In this document: piece by piece, positions 8,723 to 15,762 of the stretch
How the letters are laid out: every line of letters starts with the position of its first letter
Numbering within the stretch: position 1 is the first letter of the stretch
Translations under genes and position numbers: made by a program
The notes under the pieces: generated by a model
Database searches by the model: none
Told to the model about the DNA's origin: nothing
What the model saw: only the letters and a program-made list of their open reading frames with translations
Assembly: GCA_035478715.1 (NCBI GenBank)
Contig: DATIJK010000035.1
Location: 1-19,958 of the forward strand
Length of the DNA stretch: 19,958 nucleotides
Direction: 5' to 3'
DNA from: JAICLK01 sp035478715
GTDB lineage: Bacteria; Patescibacteriota; Saccharimonadia; Saccharimonadales; UBA4665

Positions 8723-9850
8723 TTAGTGTAACGAGATTACTACTTCGTCCGGCGACTGCCCACTTTGCCTTTTTGCCTGCCGGGCGATCGTTGCCACGTT
8801 GAGGTCATTGTTGTTTGCAAGTGCAATTATAGCAGGGTCAGGCTGCTGTGTCACCGAGTCTGGACTGGCTTTTGCGCGGGCTGCTTCTGCCTCGCGGGCA
8901 GCTTTTTCGGCCAGGGCTTTCTGCTCTGATAGCGGCAGGATCGTGTGTAAATGTGAGTGCGAAATTTCGTCATTACTGCGACGGTCTTGCAGCTCGTGGG
9001 ATAATTCTTTTTCTTCGGCTGACGGCCGGGCTGTAGAAGTATCATCAGAAGGCGCCGACGGGGTGACAACCTGCGTTTGTACCGGCATTGCCGGCGGCTG
9101 TTCCATAAACCAGAAATTGTCCGGTTGCGGTATGGGCGGCGCGGTCTCGGGTGTGAGCTGATCAAGTTGCGACTGCGTCAAATTCGGCATACCGTTAGTT
9201 TGCGAAAAGTTATTGACGGAATTAACGACCTGCTGCCGGTGATTCTGTCCAGACACACGCATCATATTATCGAAGTTCTGAGCCATCGGGCTTGATGTGT
9301 CGTCCATCATATCCGTCGTGTGGTCTGCAATCGCGGGTAATTCCGCCGGCAGATTGCTAATATCAATTAGACGATCGGAATTACGTGATCCCGGCATAGC
9401 CGGCTGGTATAGACCTGCTGTTACATTTTTGATCGCCCAACCGCGGGTATCGATGGTGTCGGCCAGTGCATGCAGCCGGCTCTTTACTTCGGTTTGGCTC
9501 AGGCCATCAGTGTAATGGGTCTCAATCCTTTTGGGAGCCGTAACCGTTACGAGCTGCTTAACGCCGCTCTGGTTCCAGATCCGCCGGCGCGGCTTGAATA
9601 GAAAGCGGATTTTCGCCAGCGCCCAGATTTCGGTCGGCTGGTCGCGCCCCCAAGGGAACGCGAAAAAGCCGGTCAAAGCCCCCGGTAACAGAAAAATCGG
9701 AATCATAAAGTACACGTGCTTTGTAATGGCCACGAAGCACACATACCCGCACACCGCGGTAAAGCCGGCATAAATAAACTGACGCAGTGTCAGCGGTCCG
9801 ACCAGCTTATCCTCTGCCTCGATGTCCTGCAATACCTTGTACTGTGCCAT
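8723..9850 (-). CDS. prgI: PrgI-family (VirB3-like) T4SS membrane protein
   Basis: A 375-residue inner-membrane protein. The first 120 residues match the PrgI family: a short N-terminus YKVLQDIEAEDKLVGPLTLRQF, two adjacent helices at about 23-42 and 47-67, then FPWGRDQPTEIWALAKIRFLFKPRRRIWN. PrgI proteins occupy the VirB3 position next to VirB4. The remaining 250 residues are an unusual extension, rich in Pro, Gln, Ser and Thr, with an Ala/Glu/Lys coiled-coil stretch (about residues 305-330). Most PrgI proteins are near 110-130 residues, so the tail is notable. A TTG lies just before the ATG; I prefer the ATG. There is no Shine-Dalgarno, and instead a TATACT box ends 8 nt before the ATG, so a leaderless message is possible. 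Confidence 0.88.
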   Translation of the reverse strand: MAQYKVLQDIEAEDKLVGPLTLRQFIYAGFTAVCGYVCFVAITKHVYFMIPIFLLPGALTGFFAFPWGRDQPTEIWALAKIRFLFKPRRRIWNQSGVKQLVTVTAPKRIETHYTDGLSQTEVKSRLHALADTIDTRGWAIKNVTAGLYQPAMPGSRNSDRLIDISNLPAELPAIADHTTDMMDDTSSPMAQNFDNMMRVSGQNHRQQVVNSVNNFSQTNGMPNLTQSQLDQLTPETAPPIPQPDNFWFMEQPPAMPVQTQVVTPSAPSDDTSTARPSAEEKELSHELQDRRSNDEISHSHLHTILPLSEQKALAEKAAREAEAARAKASPDSVTQQPDPAIIALANNNDLNVATIARQAKRQSGQSPDEVVISLH

Positions 9851-9858
9851 CAACTAAA

Positions 9859-9887
9859 AGTATAGCTCGAAATGCAAAGCATGGCTA
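9859..9887 (-). promoter_or_regulatory. Candidate promoter of the PrgI gene, near-leaderless
   Basis: Minus strand: TAGCCA (-35, 4 of 6), 17-nt spacer, TATACT (-10, 5 of 6). The -10 ends 8 nt before the ATG at 9850, so transcription would start at or within a base or two of the start codon. No Shine-Dalgarno lies between. Confidence 0.45.
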
Positions 9888-9924
9888 TGTGACGAGACCT
9901 CCGCTAAATTGACTACAGTTTAAT

Positions 9925-10872
9925 TTATGGGGCTGGCGGTGGAGGCGGCGGTACCCTCATGGGGTCAATACTGACAGCGGCGGCGAAGTCCCAAAGGATT
10001 TGTTCCAGGCTACGTTCGCCGCCTGCTGCAGTTTCGGTAATGTTGGCGATTAATTCGTTGCCCGCAATAGTGCCCAATTGGTCAACCGGGATTACGCCCG
10101 CATTTGTACCGCGGAAGTGATATGGTTGGCCATGGCCAGGCTCAAAAAGATGTGGTTCGTATGGATTTATACCGCGTACGTATTCTGCGTGTGCCCGCGG
10201 GCTGACATCAACCATAATTTCATCCCCGGCTGCGTCGTAACGACCTGATCCGCGCTGAGGATTTCCGGGAAGTTTGGGGATGGCATACATTACGAGGTTG
10301 CCTTCAGTGTCCAACATAATTCCCACTTCTTTCAGTGCGGAGTGATTCGCGTGCTGGCCTAGTGCTGTATTTATACCTTGCTTATACGCACCCTCCTGGA
10401 CTGGATTGCTAGAAGCGAGTACCCAGCCATGGCGAACGGGCGTGGGTGTGTCGTTCGGATAACTGAGTCGTCCATCCTTGCCCCGGTTTACCATATCATG
10501 TCGTTGGCCGCGAGCATCTCTGAATGATTCCCTTGATAAACTGTCTTTGCGCCCGAGCCGTACGCTTGGTTCGACTAAGGTGAAGTCCGGTGCGAATCGG
10601 GCATCTTGTCTGGCGCGAGCAAGTAATCCGCGCGCCAGGTTTCCGGCGATTAAAGCCAGGGGTTCGGTCGGCTGATAGAGTGTGTTCGCGTATAGACTGC
10701 TGTTTCCAATAGCATCGTATTCTTGTATTTGAGGGTCTGGCTGTCCGCCTCGCCAAATCGCTGCGCCGCCTAACTGCTGTGCTCTCGCTGCAGCCGCTCG
10801 GGCGAGAGCTTCGAGCTCATCGGCCCTCATGCCGGCAAATGGATCTTGGTTGGGGCCAGAAGGTGTTGACAT
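9925..10872 (-). CDS. Soluble protein of unknown function in the T4SS operon
   Basis: A 315-residue protein that I do not recognise. It has no signal peptide and no hydrophobic helix, so it should be cytoplasmic. The N-terminal 40 residues are Ala-rich and helical (DELEALARAAAARAQQ). The middle has conserved-looking segments (RHGWVLASSNPVQEGAYK, then EVGIMLDTEGNLVMYAIPKL), and a proline run (PPPPPPAP) closes the C-terminus. It lies between the 445-aa membrane protein and PrgI, with gaps of 54 and 74 nt. A strong TTGACA-17-TAATGT promoter ends 6 nt before its ATG, so it may be transcribed independently as a leaderless message. It could be an assembly factor or an effector-like substrate, but nothing in the sequence decides this. 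Confidence 0.75.
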   Translation of the reverse strand: MSTPSGPNQDPFAGMRADELEALARAAAARAQQLGGAAIWRGGQPDPQIQEYDAIGNSSLYANTLYQPTEPLALIAGNLARGLLARARQDARFAPDFTLVEPSVRLGRKDSLSRESFRDARGQRHDMVNRGKDGRLSYPNDTPTPVRHGWVLASSNPVQEGAYKQGINTALGQHANHSALKEVGIMLDTEGNLVMYAIPKLPGNPQRGSGRYDAAGDEIMVDVSPRAHAEYVRGINPYEPHLFEPGHGQPYHFRGTNAGVIPVDQLGTIAGNELIANITETAAGGERSLEQILWDFAAAVSIDPMRVPPPPPPAP

Positions 10873-10878
10873 ACTTAA

Positions 10879-10907
10879 ACATTAGCAGAAAAAGCAGCTT
10901 TTGTCAA
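10879..10907 (-). promoter_or_regulatory. Promoter of the 315-aa gene, predicted leaderless
   Basis: Minus strand: consensus TTGACA, 17-nt spacer, TAATGT preceded by TG at the extended -10 position. Six nucleotides separate the -10 from the ATG at 10872, which places +1 on the A of the start codon. No Shine-Dalgarno is present. Confidence 0.6.
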
Positions 10908-10926
10908 TTACCTGTTATGGTTATCT

Positions 10927-12264
10927 TTATACGTTTGCAGCTGTACGGTTTATGTCGCCTGTGACCACTGCTTTGCCAACTACATTGCCCTGTTGCAAGG
11001 TGTCAATCTGCCCCGCGGTAAGGGGTGGCTTAGTAGACGGGTGCGCGAGAATCGGCGCACGGTCGTAAATGATCCGCTCATTGACACTGCGTTTGCCGCT
11101 ACTGTCAATCGCATGCGTAACGCCAAAGCGCCGGTTGCTGTCGCTCATCATGGCCTTGATGGCGCTCTGGCCTGCCGCGGAAACTCCGGCCACGCTGACA
11201 TCGCCGCCCTCACTTACTGTCAGCATACCGCTGCCGCGCATCTGCTGGGTAACCGTATCCATGATTTCGGAAGTTTTGGCGTAGTTATTTAGCTCTTCCT
11301 GGCTAGGCATAATTCCTGCGGAAAGTTTTGTCTGCACCCGATCCTGATGTGCGGCCATGGCGCGCCAGTCGCCATCGCGGATATCGCTCAGGCGGAAGCT
11401 GCTGCGGGTCTTGTGTAATTCTTCCGAAAACTCGCCGAATTTGCCTTCATTTGCCTCTTGGCCGATATCCTGGAAGTCAACACCCGTAACTTGTTTTTGG
11501 GCATTGCGCTGTAATACCGGTGCGCTGTACCATTCGCTGCCCATTTGGGCTTTGTACGGATAAGTTGCGGCCGCCCATACACGCGTCGCATCTTCGTCGC
11601 TCCACTGGTTGTTGATCGCATTCTGCCGAAACGATTCGCGCAATTGCCCGATGTCTTTGTCGTCTTGCGATTTATACAGGCGGTAGCCGAGCGCAGATCC
11701 GATTGCATTCATGTTTTGGCCATACAAAGACTTGCCCCGCTTATATTCCCAGGCGGCGATTTCATCACCCTTGGAATTGTAATAATGGCCGTTTTTTTCG
11801 TATCCGCCGGCAGCGTATAGCAGGTCGTCCAGGCTGTTTGCTGTAAGTGCGTCTTTGTTTTTGTTGGCGAGTTCCTGGTAGTGGGCCAGCCTGCCTTCTA
11901 CATTGCCAAATGCACCGCCGCCGACAAGCCCGGCTCTGAATCGTTTGAAGCGCGATGGCATCGGTCCGGTCTTTGACTTTTTGCCTTCTGCCATGATGTT
12001 GGCCTGTGATCGTGCGATAGTGTGGCCTAAGTTGGCTTTGGCCTTATTGCGCAAGCTGTTCGGGTCTTGGGCGTTGCCTTTGATGGCTTCTTTCAGCTGG
12101 TTGCCGCGGCCGCTGATTACTTCGTGGATTTTGCCGACGGTCTGTCCGGCGAACCTGAATGCAAACAGGAAGCTGAAAAGCGCCATCCCCTGTATTACGA
12201 CTGCGATGACAGGCCCGATGGGCCCCATGATTCCTGCTATGACCGTTGGTTCAGTTATTGTCAT
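10927..12264 (-). CDS. T4SS-locus protein with N-terminal membrane hairpin and large soluble domain
   Basis: A 445-residue protein. Residues about 8-42 form a hydrophobic, Gly/Pro-containing hairpin (VIAGIMGPIGPVIAVVIQG followed by MALFSFLFAFRFAG). The following 400 residues are hydrophilic, rich in Lys, Arg, Gln and Asn, with no further helix and no nucleotide-binding motif. It starts 13 nt after the stop of the VirB6-like gene. The ATG at 12264 has TTAGGA upstream; a TTG at 12288 would overlap the upstream gene and add eight residues. Long soluble tails follow the membrane core in many VirB6/TrbL proteins, so this may work as a separate tail partner of the preceding gene, but no family is assigned. 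I considered a frameshifted fusion and found no support. Confidence 0.78.
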   Translation of the reverse strand: MTITEPTVIAGIMGPIGPVIAVVIQGMALFSFLFAFRFAGQTVGKIHEVISGRGNQLKEAIKGNAQDPNSLRNKAKANLGHTIARSQANIMAEGKKSKTGPMPSRFKRFRAGLVGGGAFGNVEGRLAHYQELANKNKDALTANSLDDLLYAAGGYEKNGHYYNSKGDEIAAWEYKRGKSLYGQNMNAIGSALGYRLYKSQDDKDIGQLRESFRQNAINNQWSDEDATRVWAAATYPYKAQMGSEWYSAPVLQRNAQKQVTGVDFQDIGQEANEGKFGEFSEELHKTRSSFRLSDIRDGDWRAMAAHQDRVQTKLSAGIMPSQEELNNYAKTSEIMDTVTQQMRGSGMLTVSEGGDVSVAGVSAAGQSAIKAMMSDSNRRFGVTHAIDSSGKRSVNERIIYDRAPILAHPSTKPPLTAGQIDTLQQGNVVGKAVVTGDINRTAANV

Positions 12265-12277
12265 GATTATTACATTC

Positions 12278-13546
12278 CTAACTTCCAAATATAACCGCGA
12301 CTAGGTTAAATACTGTAAATATTGCTACAGCAATCGGGTATACCATCAGTAATTCAAAGAATAGCTTCCACCATCTGTTGAATACACTCTCGGTATTTGG
12401 CAGAAACCAGAGCGCGAAAGCTATCGGTGACACGAGCACGAGCAGGATTATGAGTGCCTGCCGCAATGCCAGCACCAGGAATGCGATTATTAAGCCAATT
12501 ATCAGTGGCATGATGGCGTTGAGCAATATGAACGGTATGGCGGATACGGCAATTGCACCCAACCCGGCGGTGGCAGTTGATAATGCCGTAAACAGAGCGG
12601 CGCCTCCAACTATGGCGCTGCCGGTAAATAGCGCACCGCTGCCTGCGCCAGGATGAATCGCTAAATTATTGCTGCTATTGGATAGCGGCCCCAAAATAAT
12701 ATTCGCTACGCCGGCACCGACGATATTCGTCGCGTCAACCATCAGCGCAACGATATAAATTGATAAGTTGACCAATATGACCGCCGCCAATAGTTTTGGC
12801 AAAGCTTTCTTGGCTGTATACACCTCTGCCGTGCCTCCGGTTATAGCTTGCATAAACACAACAACAACTAACGCGATTACCAGGAATATGTCGGCATAAA
12901 TCCGGAAATTTGACCAGACTTCGAATATCACTTTGTTGTCGCCGCTATCGCTTATCGGTATCGGCGGTTCCCGAAGCAGCGGGATGATAAGGACTTTGAA
13001 TATCGTGTTCGATACATCTGCAAGCGTGTTGAATATACCGCAAATCAGCCAGTCGAGTGGTCCGCCGCCACTGGTTTCACAGCTTGGCGTGGTCTTAGTG
13101 TCTCCGCCCCCGCCGCCGCCTGGATCAGTAGTTGTAGCAGCACCGTTCGCGCCGCAGCCGGATGTTCTTGCTGGGCTAGGAATGCAGGTGAATTTTTTAG
13201 GGCTCAGCAGCGTGCTAGCTTCGCTATATTGCGGTGGAGGTACCGTAGCATTCCATGAGGTACACTGGTCGGCGGACTGGTAGTGGGCAGTAACCGTGTT
13301 GCCGGATGTGGTTTGGGATTTTAAATTCGCTACTACGCCTTGGTCGCCGGTAATTGTATCAAATTTCGGAATAGTCGAGCCTTTTTTGAACGTGATGGTT
13401 TCTACCACGCGATAGCAACCGCTAAGCTCCTTCGTGATGTCAGCCGAGGCGGGTTTAGCGGCAAAAAATACGGCCGCAAACTGCAACGTTATAAAAAACG
13501 AAGCGAGTAGAATAAATTGCCACCGGCGAGATTTTTTTGTCAGCAT
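12278..13546 (-). CDS. TrbL/VirB6-like polytopic T4SS channel protein with signal peptide
   Basis: A 422-residue membrane protein, the first gene of the minus-strand operon. Residues 1-35 look like a cleavable signal peptide (basic start, hydrophobic core, ending PASA). Residues 36-165 form an extracytoplasmic domain with six cysteines through residue 169 (44, 95, 121, 131, 156, 169) and a Gly run at 143-148. Hydrophobic helices follow at about 176-192, 216-235, 251-271, 308-330, 333-385 (two) and 395-420. The segment LALRQALIILLVLVSPIAFALWFLPNTESVFNRWWKLF is typical of the TrbL/VirB6 core; the family forms the inner-membrane channel of T4SSs. AAGG lies about 7 nt before the ATG. The secreted Cys-containing N-terminal domain is unlike classical VirB6. 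Confidence 0.85.
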   Translation of the reverse strand: MLTKKSRRWQFILLASFFITLQFAAVFFAAKPASADITKELSGCYRVVETITFKKGSTIPKFDTITGDQGVVANLKSQTTSGNTVTAHYQSADQCTSWNATVPPPQYSEASTLLSPKKFTCIPSPARTSGCGANGAATTTDPGGGGGGDTKTTPSCETSGGGPLDWLICGIFNTLADVSNTIFKVLIIPLLREPPIPISDSGDNKVIFEVWSNFRIYADIFLVIALVVVVFMQAITGGTAEVYTAKKALPKLLAAVILVNLSIYIVALMVDATNIVGAGVANIILGPLSNSSNNLAIHPGAGSGALFTGSAIVGGAALFTALSTATAGLGAIAVSAIPFILLNAIMPLIIGLIIAFLVLALRQALIILLVLVSPIAFALWFLPNTESVFNRWWKLFFELLMVYPIAVAIFTVFNLVAVIFGS

Positions 13547-13566
13547 CTTATTGGCCTTGCCTATAG

Positions 13567-13596
13567 TTTATACCACAATTAAAAAAGTTTCTTTAA
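13567..13596 (-). promoter_or_regulatory. Promoter of the main T4SS operon (VirB6-like first)
   Basis: Minus strand: TATAAA with an upstream TGG giving an extended -10 (TGnTATAAA), and a weak TTAAAG at 18 nt as -35. The predicted start lies about 14 nt before the ATG at 13546, leaving room for the AAGG Shine-Dalgarno. Confidence 0.5.
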
Positions 13597-13630
13597 AAAG
13601 ACATAAGCATTCAAAACTTATCATGGCCCC

Positions 13631-13648
13631 ATTGTTCCAAGGACCAAT
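13631..13648. promoter_or_regulatory. Operator-like palindrome between the divergent T4SS promoters
   Basis: ATTGTTCC-AA-GGACCAAT is an 18-bp inverted repeat with one mismatched pair. It lies one base upstream of the -35 of the pilin promoter and about 60 bp upstream of the -10 of the opposite operon, a suitable place for a regulator of both units. Confidence 0.4.
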
Positions 13649-13649
13649 C

Positions 13650-13678
13650 TTGATGTATGGCGCGATAAAAGTTATAGT
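13650..13678 (+). promoter_or_regulatory. Promoter of the pilin array
   Basis: TTGATG (4 of 6), 17-nt spacer, TATAGT (5 of 6), followed by a 25-nt stretch to the ATG at 13704. No Shine-Dalgarno is evident before that ATG. Confidence 0.5.
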
Positions 13679-13703
13679 TTTGACTATACGAATTGAAATC
13701 CAT

Positions 13704-14090
13704 ATGAAGCTCAAAACGATAGGATTATTCTGCTCTACCCTGCTCCTGGCAGTAGCGGCGCCCGTGACGGTATTCGCTGCTGGAGATCTGTGCGGCGGTA
13801 CGAACTATCACCAGGTAAAAACTTCCGTAACCATCGGCTGCAAACAGTTCGGCAATCCAATAGCAGATATGCTGTTTGCAATCCTGCGCTTTTTGACCTT
13901 TGGCGTGGGGATCGTGATAACCGGTTCATTAATATATGCCGGGCTACAATATATCTTTTCGCGCGATGACCCGTCTGCTGTGGGCGCTGCCAAAAACCGG
14001 ATTTTGCATACGGTACTAGCGCTGATAATATTTATTTTTTCCTATGCGCTGTTGGCATTTTTAATACCGTCAGGATTTTTTGTACCATGA
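13704..14090 (+). CDS. T4SS pilin-like protein 1
   Basis: A 128-residue protein with a signal peptide (about 1-22, ending VFAA), a Cys pair 15 residues apart (LCGG to IGCK) and two hydrophobic helices at about 50-75 and 95-122. Between the helices is the family motif, here YAGLQYIFSRDDPSAVGAAKNRILHT. This matches the small two-helix T4SS pilin family that fills the VirB2 role. It differs from its neighbours by SRDDP instead of S-x-GDP and a C-terminus ending FFVP rather than GKL/GKF, so it may be a specialised or capping subunit. I start at 13704 because the signal peptide begins there; the frame is open upstream to 13434 but that part overlaps the divergent gene. It overlaps the next gene by ATGA. 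Confidence 0.83.
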   Translation: MKLKTIGLFCSTLLLAVAAPVTVFAAGDLCGGTNYHQVKTSVTIGCKQFGNPIADMLFAILRFLTFGVGIVITGSLIYAGLQYIFSRDDPSAVGAAKNRILHTVLALIIFIFSYALLAFLIPSGFFVP

Positions 14091-14551
14091 AACTATTTGC
14101 GAACTTGCATATAAGGCAAAAATTGATGCGATGGCGTTATGCGATATTTTCGATGTTGTTTTTTAGCGTTATGCTTGCAGGTTCTGGATCGGCTTTAGCG
14201 GCGTCTTGCACCGGCGGTAGCTTTCTCAGCTTCCCTCCCTGGTACAAATATTTGAATTGCACATCTGTAAAATCGACCGACGGCACAAATCAGAGTCTGC
14301 AAACCCCGCAACTTAACAGTATCAATGATGTCTGGTTGATAGCGGCAGCGGTAATTGAGCTAATGCTGCGGCTGGCTGCACTGGCTGCGGTCGGACTGGT
14401 CATATGGGGCGGCATCCAGTATACAACCAGTCAGGGCGAGTCAGATAAGACTTCAAAAGCAAGGGGTACGATCCTGAATGCCATTATTGGATTGGTTATT
14501 GCTATAATTTCAGCGGCAACGGTAAGCTTCATCGCGGGGAAATTTAATTAA
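14087..14551 (+). CDS. T4SS pilin-like protein 2
   Basis: A 154-residue pilin-like protein, the longest of the six. A basic N-terminus precedes the signal peptide hydrophobic core (about 17-38, ending SALAA). The Cys pair is 16 residues apart (ASCTGG to LNCTS) and includes an aromatic FPPWYKY loop absent from the others. Helix 1 is about 83-108 and carries a Glu (AAAVIELMLRLAAL). The motif WGGIQYTTSQGESDKTSKARGTI and helix 2 (about 129-150) follow, ending IAGKFN. The ATG overlaps the stop of pilin 1 (ATGA), so translation is coupled. It is probably a minor subunit with a different exposed loop; that is inference. Confidence 0.83.
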   Translation: MKLFANLHIRQKLMRWRYAIFSMLFFSVMLAGSGSALAASCTGGSFLSFPPWYKYLNCTSVKSTDGTNQSLQTPQLNSINDVWLIAAAVIELMLRLAALAAVGLVIWGGIQYTTSQGESDKTSKARGTILNAIIGLVIAIISAATVSFIAGKFN

Positions 14552-14552
14552 A

Positions 14553-14879
14553 ATGCTAGGGCTAGCAGTTATCCGGTTTATGAACTTCATGGCCGACACG
14601 GGTCATGTTAACTGTTCGAATGGCGAGCGGTGCGACACCGGCTTGCCGCATGTCGCGGCGGACAAGCAGAATCTGTCAAACGGATTGGCGGCGGTATTCG
14701 CAGTAATTGGCGTTGTATCCGTTATTATGGTTGCGATCGGCGGGTTCCAATTTATCATGTCGCAAGGCGATCCGCAGGCAGCTGGGCGTGCACGTATGAC
14801 GATCATTTATTCAGTAATCGGCTTGGCGGTCGCCATAAGTGCGGAGGCTATTGTGGCATTTGTAATAGGTAAGCTTTGA
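14553..14879 (+). CDS. T4SS pilin-like protein 3, lacking a classical signal peptide
   Basis: A 108-residue pilin-like protein, the shortest in the array. Its N-terminus (MLGLAVIRFMNFMADTGH) is only weakly hydrophobic and has no basic n-region or AxA site. A Cys pair 5 residues apart (NCSNGERCD) is followed by helix 1 (about 43-65), the motif IGGFQFIMSQGDPQAAGRAR and helix 2 (about 84-104), ending IGKL. Either insertion relies on the helices alone or the signal has been lost. GGGG about 13 nt before the ATG is a possible but distant Shine-Dalgarno; ATGs at 14580 and 14589 are alternatives that would shorten the N-terminus further. The stop is TGA, one base before the next ATG, consistent with a single operon. 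Confidence 0.78.
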   Translation: MLGLAVIRFMNFMADTGHVNCSNGERCDTGLPHVAADKQNLSNGLAAVFAVIGVVSVIMVAIGGFQFIMSQGDPQAAGRARMTIIYSVIGLAVAISAEAIVAFVIGKL

Positions 14880-14880
14880 A

Positions 14881-15258
14881 ATGAAAAGATTAATTGTCTT
14901 TGTGCTAATTCTTGCAGGGCTATTTGGACCGGTCTTTGCCGCCCCTGCTCCTGCCGGTGCAACTGACGTTTTCACTGCTTGCAGCCATGGTTCGGGCGGT
15001 ACCACGATATGCAGCGAAGCCAAAAAAGGCGGTAATCCGGTAATCCACGCTTTGTCGGTCGCCCTGGAAATCATCGCCATCATCGTCGGCTTTGCAGCTG
15101 TTGTCATGGGAGTTCTTGCGGGGATAAAGTTGACGCTATCAAATGGTGATCCGTCCGCGGTTAAAAGCGGCCGCGACACGCTTATTTACGCCCTTATTGG
15201 CCTGGTAGTGGCATTGTTTGCCCAGGCCATAGTTTCTTTTGTGCTAACTAAGCTATAA
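14881..15258 (+). CDS. T4SS pilin-like protein 4
   Basis: A 125-residue pilin-like protein: signal peptide about 1-20 (MKRLIVFVLILAGLFGPVFA), an Ala/Pro-rich start to the mature chain, a Cys pair 9 residues apart (ACSHGSGGTTICSE), helix 1 at about 56-80, the motif LAGIKLTLSNGDPSAVKSGR, and helix 2 at about 100-122 ending LTKL. It begins one base after the stop of pilin 3, so re-initiation or coupling is likely. Length and layout fit the VirB2-like T4SS pilin family. Confidence 0.83.
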   Translation: MKRLIVFVLILAGLFGPVFAAPAPAGATDVFTACSHGSGGTTICSEAKKGGNPVIHALSVALEIIAIIVGFAAVVMGVLAGIKLTLSNGDPSAVKSGRDTLIYALIGLVVALFAQAIVSFVLTKL

Positions 15259-15276
15259 TGTTTTCTAAGGAATGAC

Positions 15277-15699
15277 ATGTTCAAAAAAATAAAATTATTC
15301 GTACTAGCCACACTAGTCATCGCTAATTTTGGAGTCGCGACTACAGCCGCCGCCGCTGCTGCGCCTTTGGCACTTGTAGCGCATCCAGTAGTGGCTGATT
15401 TTCAAAGTGATGCGTGCGGCGGGGTCGGCCAGGTCGGCGGTACCGGCTGCGGCAAAGCAAACGACACAATTTCAAATCTGATGCACGTTGCGCTCAATCT
15501 TTTGTCTCTCGCTGCCGGGTTTATCGCGGTTGTCATGGTAATTATAAGCGGCATCAAATTTATGACTGCTGCCGGTGATGCATCCCAGATTTCAAGTGCA
15601 CGCCAAAGTCTGATTTATGCGATGGTCGGAATTATAGTGGCTGCCTTGGCGCAACTGCTCGTCCACTTTGTCTTCTTAAATGTCACAACGAAAGTGTAA
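15277..15699 (+). CDS. T4SS pilin-like protein 5
   Basis: A 140-residue pilin-like protein: signal peptide about 1-28 (MFKKIKLFVLATLVIANFG then an Ala run), a Cys pair 10 residues apart inside a Gly-rich loop (ACGGVGQVGGTGCGK), helix 1 at about 68-90, the motif ISGIKFMTAAGDASQISSAR and helix 2 at about 110-132. AAGGA sits 5 nt before the ATG, the best Shine-Dalgarno in this operon. It is closest to pilin 6 in its LVHFVF C-terminal helix and in starting MFxK-K. Confidence 0.83.
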   Translation: MFKKIKLFVLATLVIANFGVATTAAAAAAPLALVAHPVVADFQSDACGGVGQVGGTGCGKANDTISNLMHVALNLLSLAAGFIAVVMVIISGIKFMTAAGDASQISSARQSLIYAMVGIIVAALAQLLVHFVFLNVTTKV

Positions 15700-15704
15700 G
15701 CGCC

Positions 15705-15734
15705 TTGTACAAAAAAGCGCGCCTGTGCTATAAA
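15705..15734 (+). promoter_or_regulatory. Separate promoter for pilin 6
   Basis: TTGTAC, 18-nt spacer, TATAAA with TG at the extended -10 position. The predicted start is about 22 nt before the ATG at 15763, with AAAGG as Shine-Dalgarno. It lies in the 63-bp gap after pilin 5. Confidence 0.6.
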
Positions 15735-15762
15735 GTTAAATAAGAAAACGAAAGGCAAATTT

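Noticed and set aside
10927..13546. VirB6-like and 445-aa genes as one frameshifted gene
   Set aside because: The first gene ends after a normal TrbL-like core, and the second has its own ATG, an AGGA upstream and an N-terminal membrane hairpin.
13434..13703. Upstream extension of the first pilin frame by 90 codons
   Set aside because: The extension overlaps the start of the divergent VirB6-like gene and both promoters; the signal peptide begins at the ATG at 13704.
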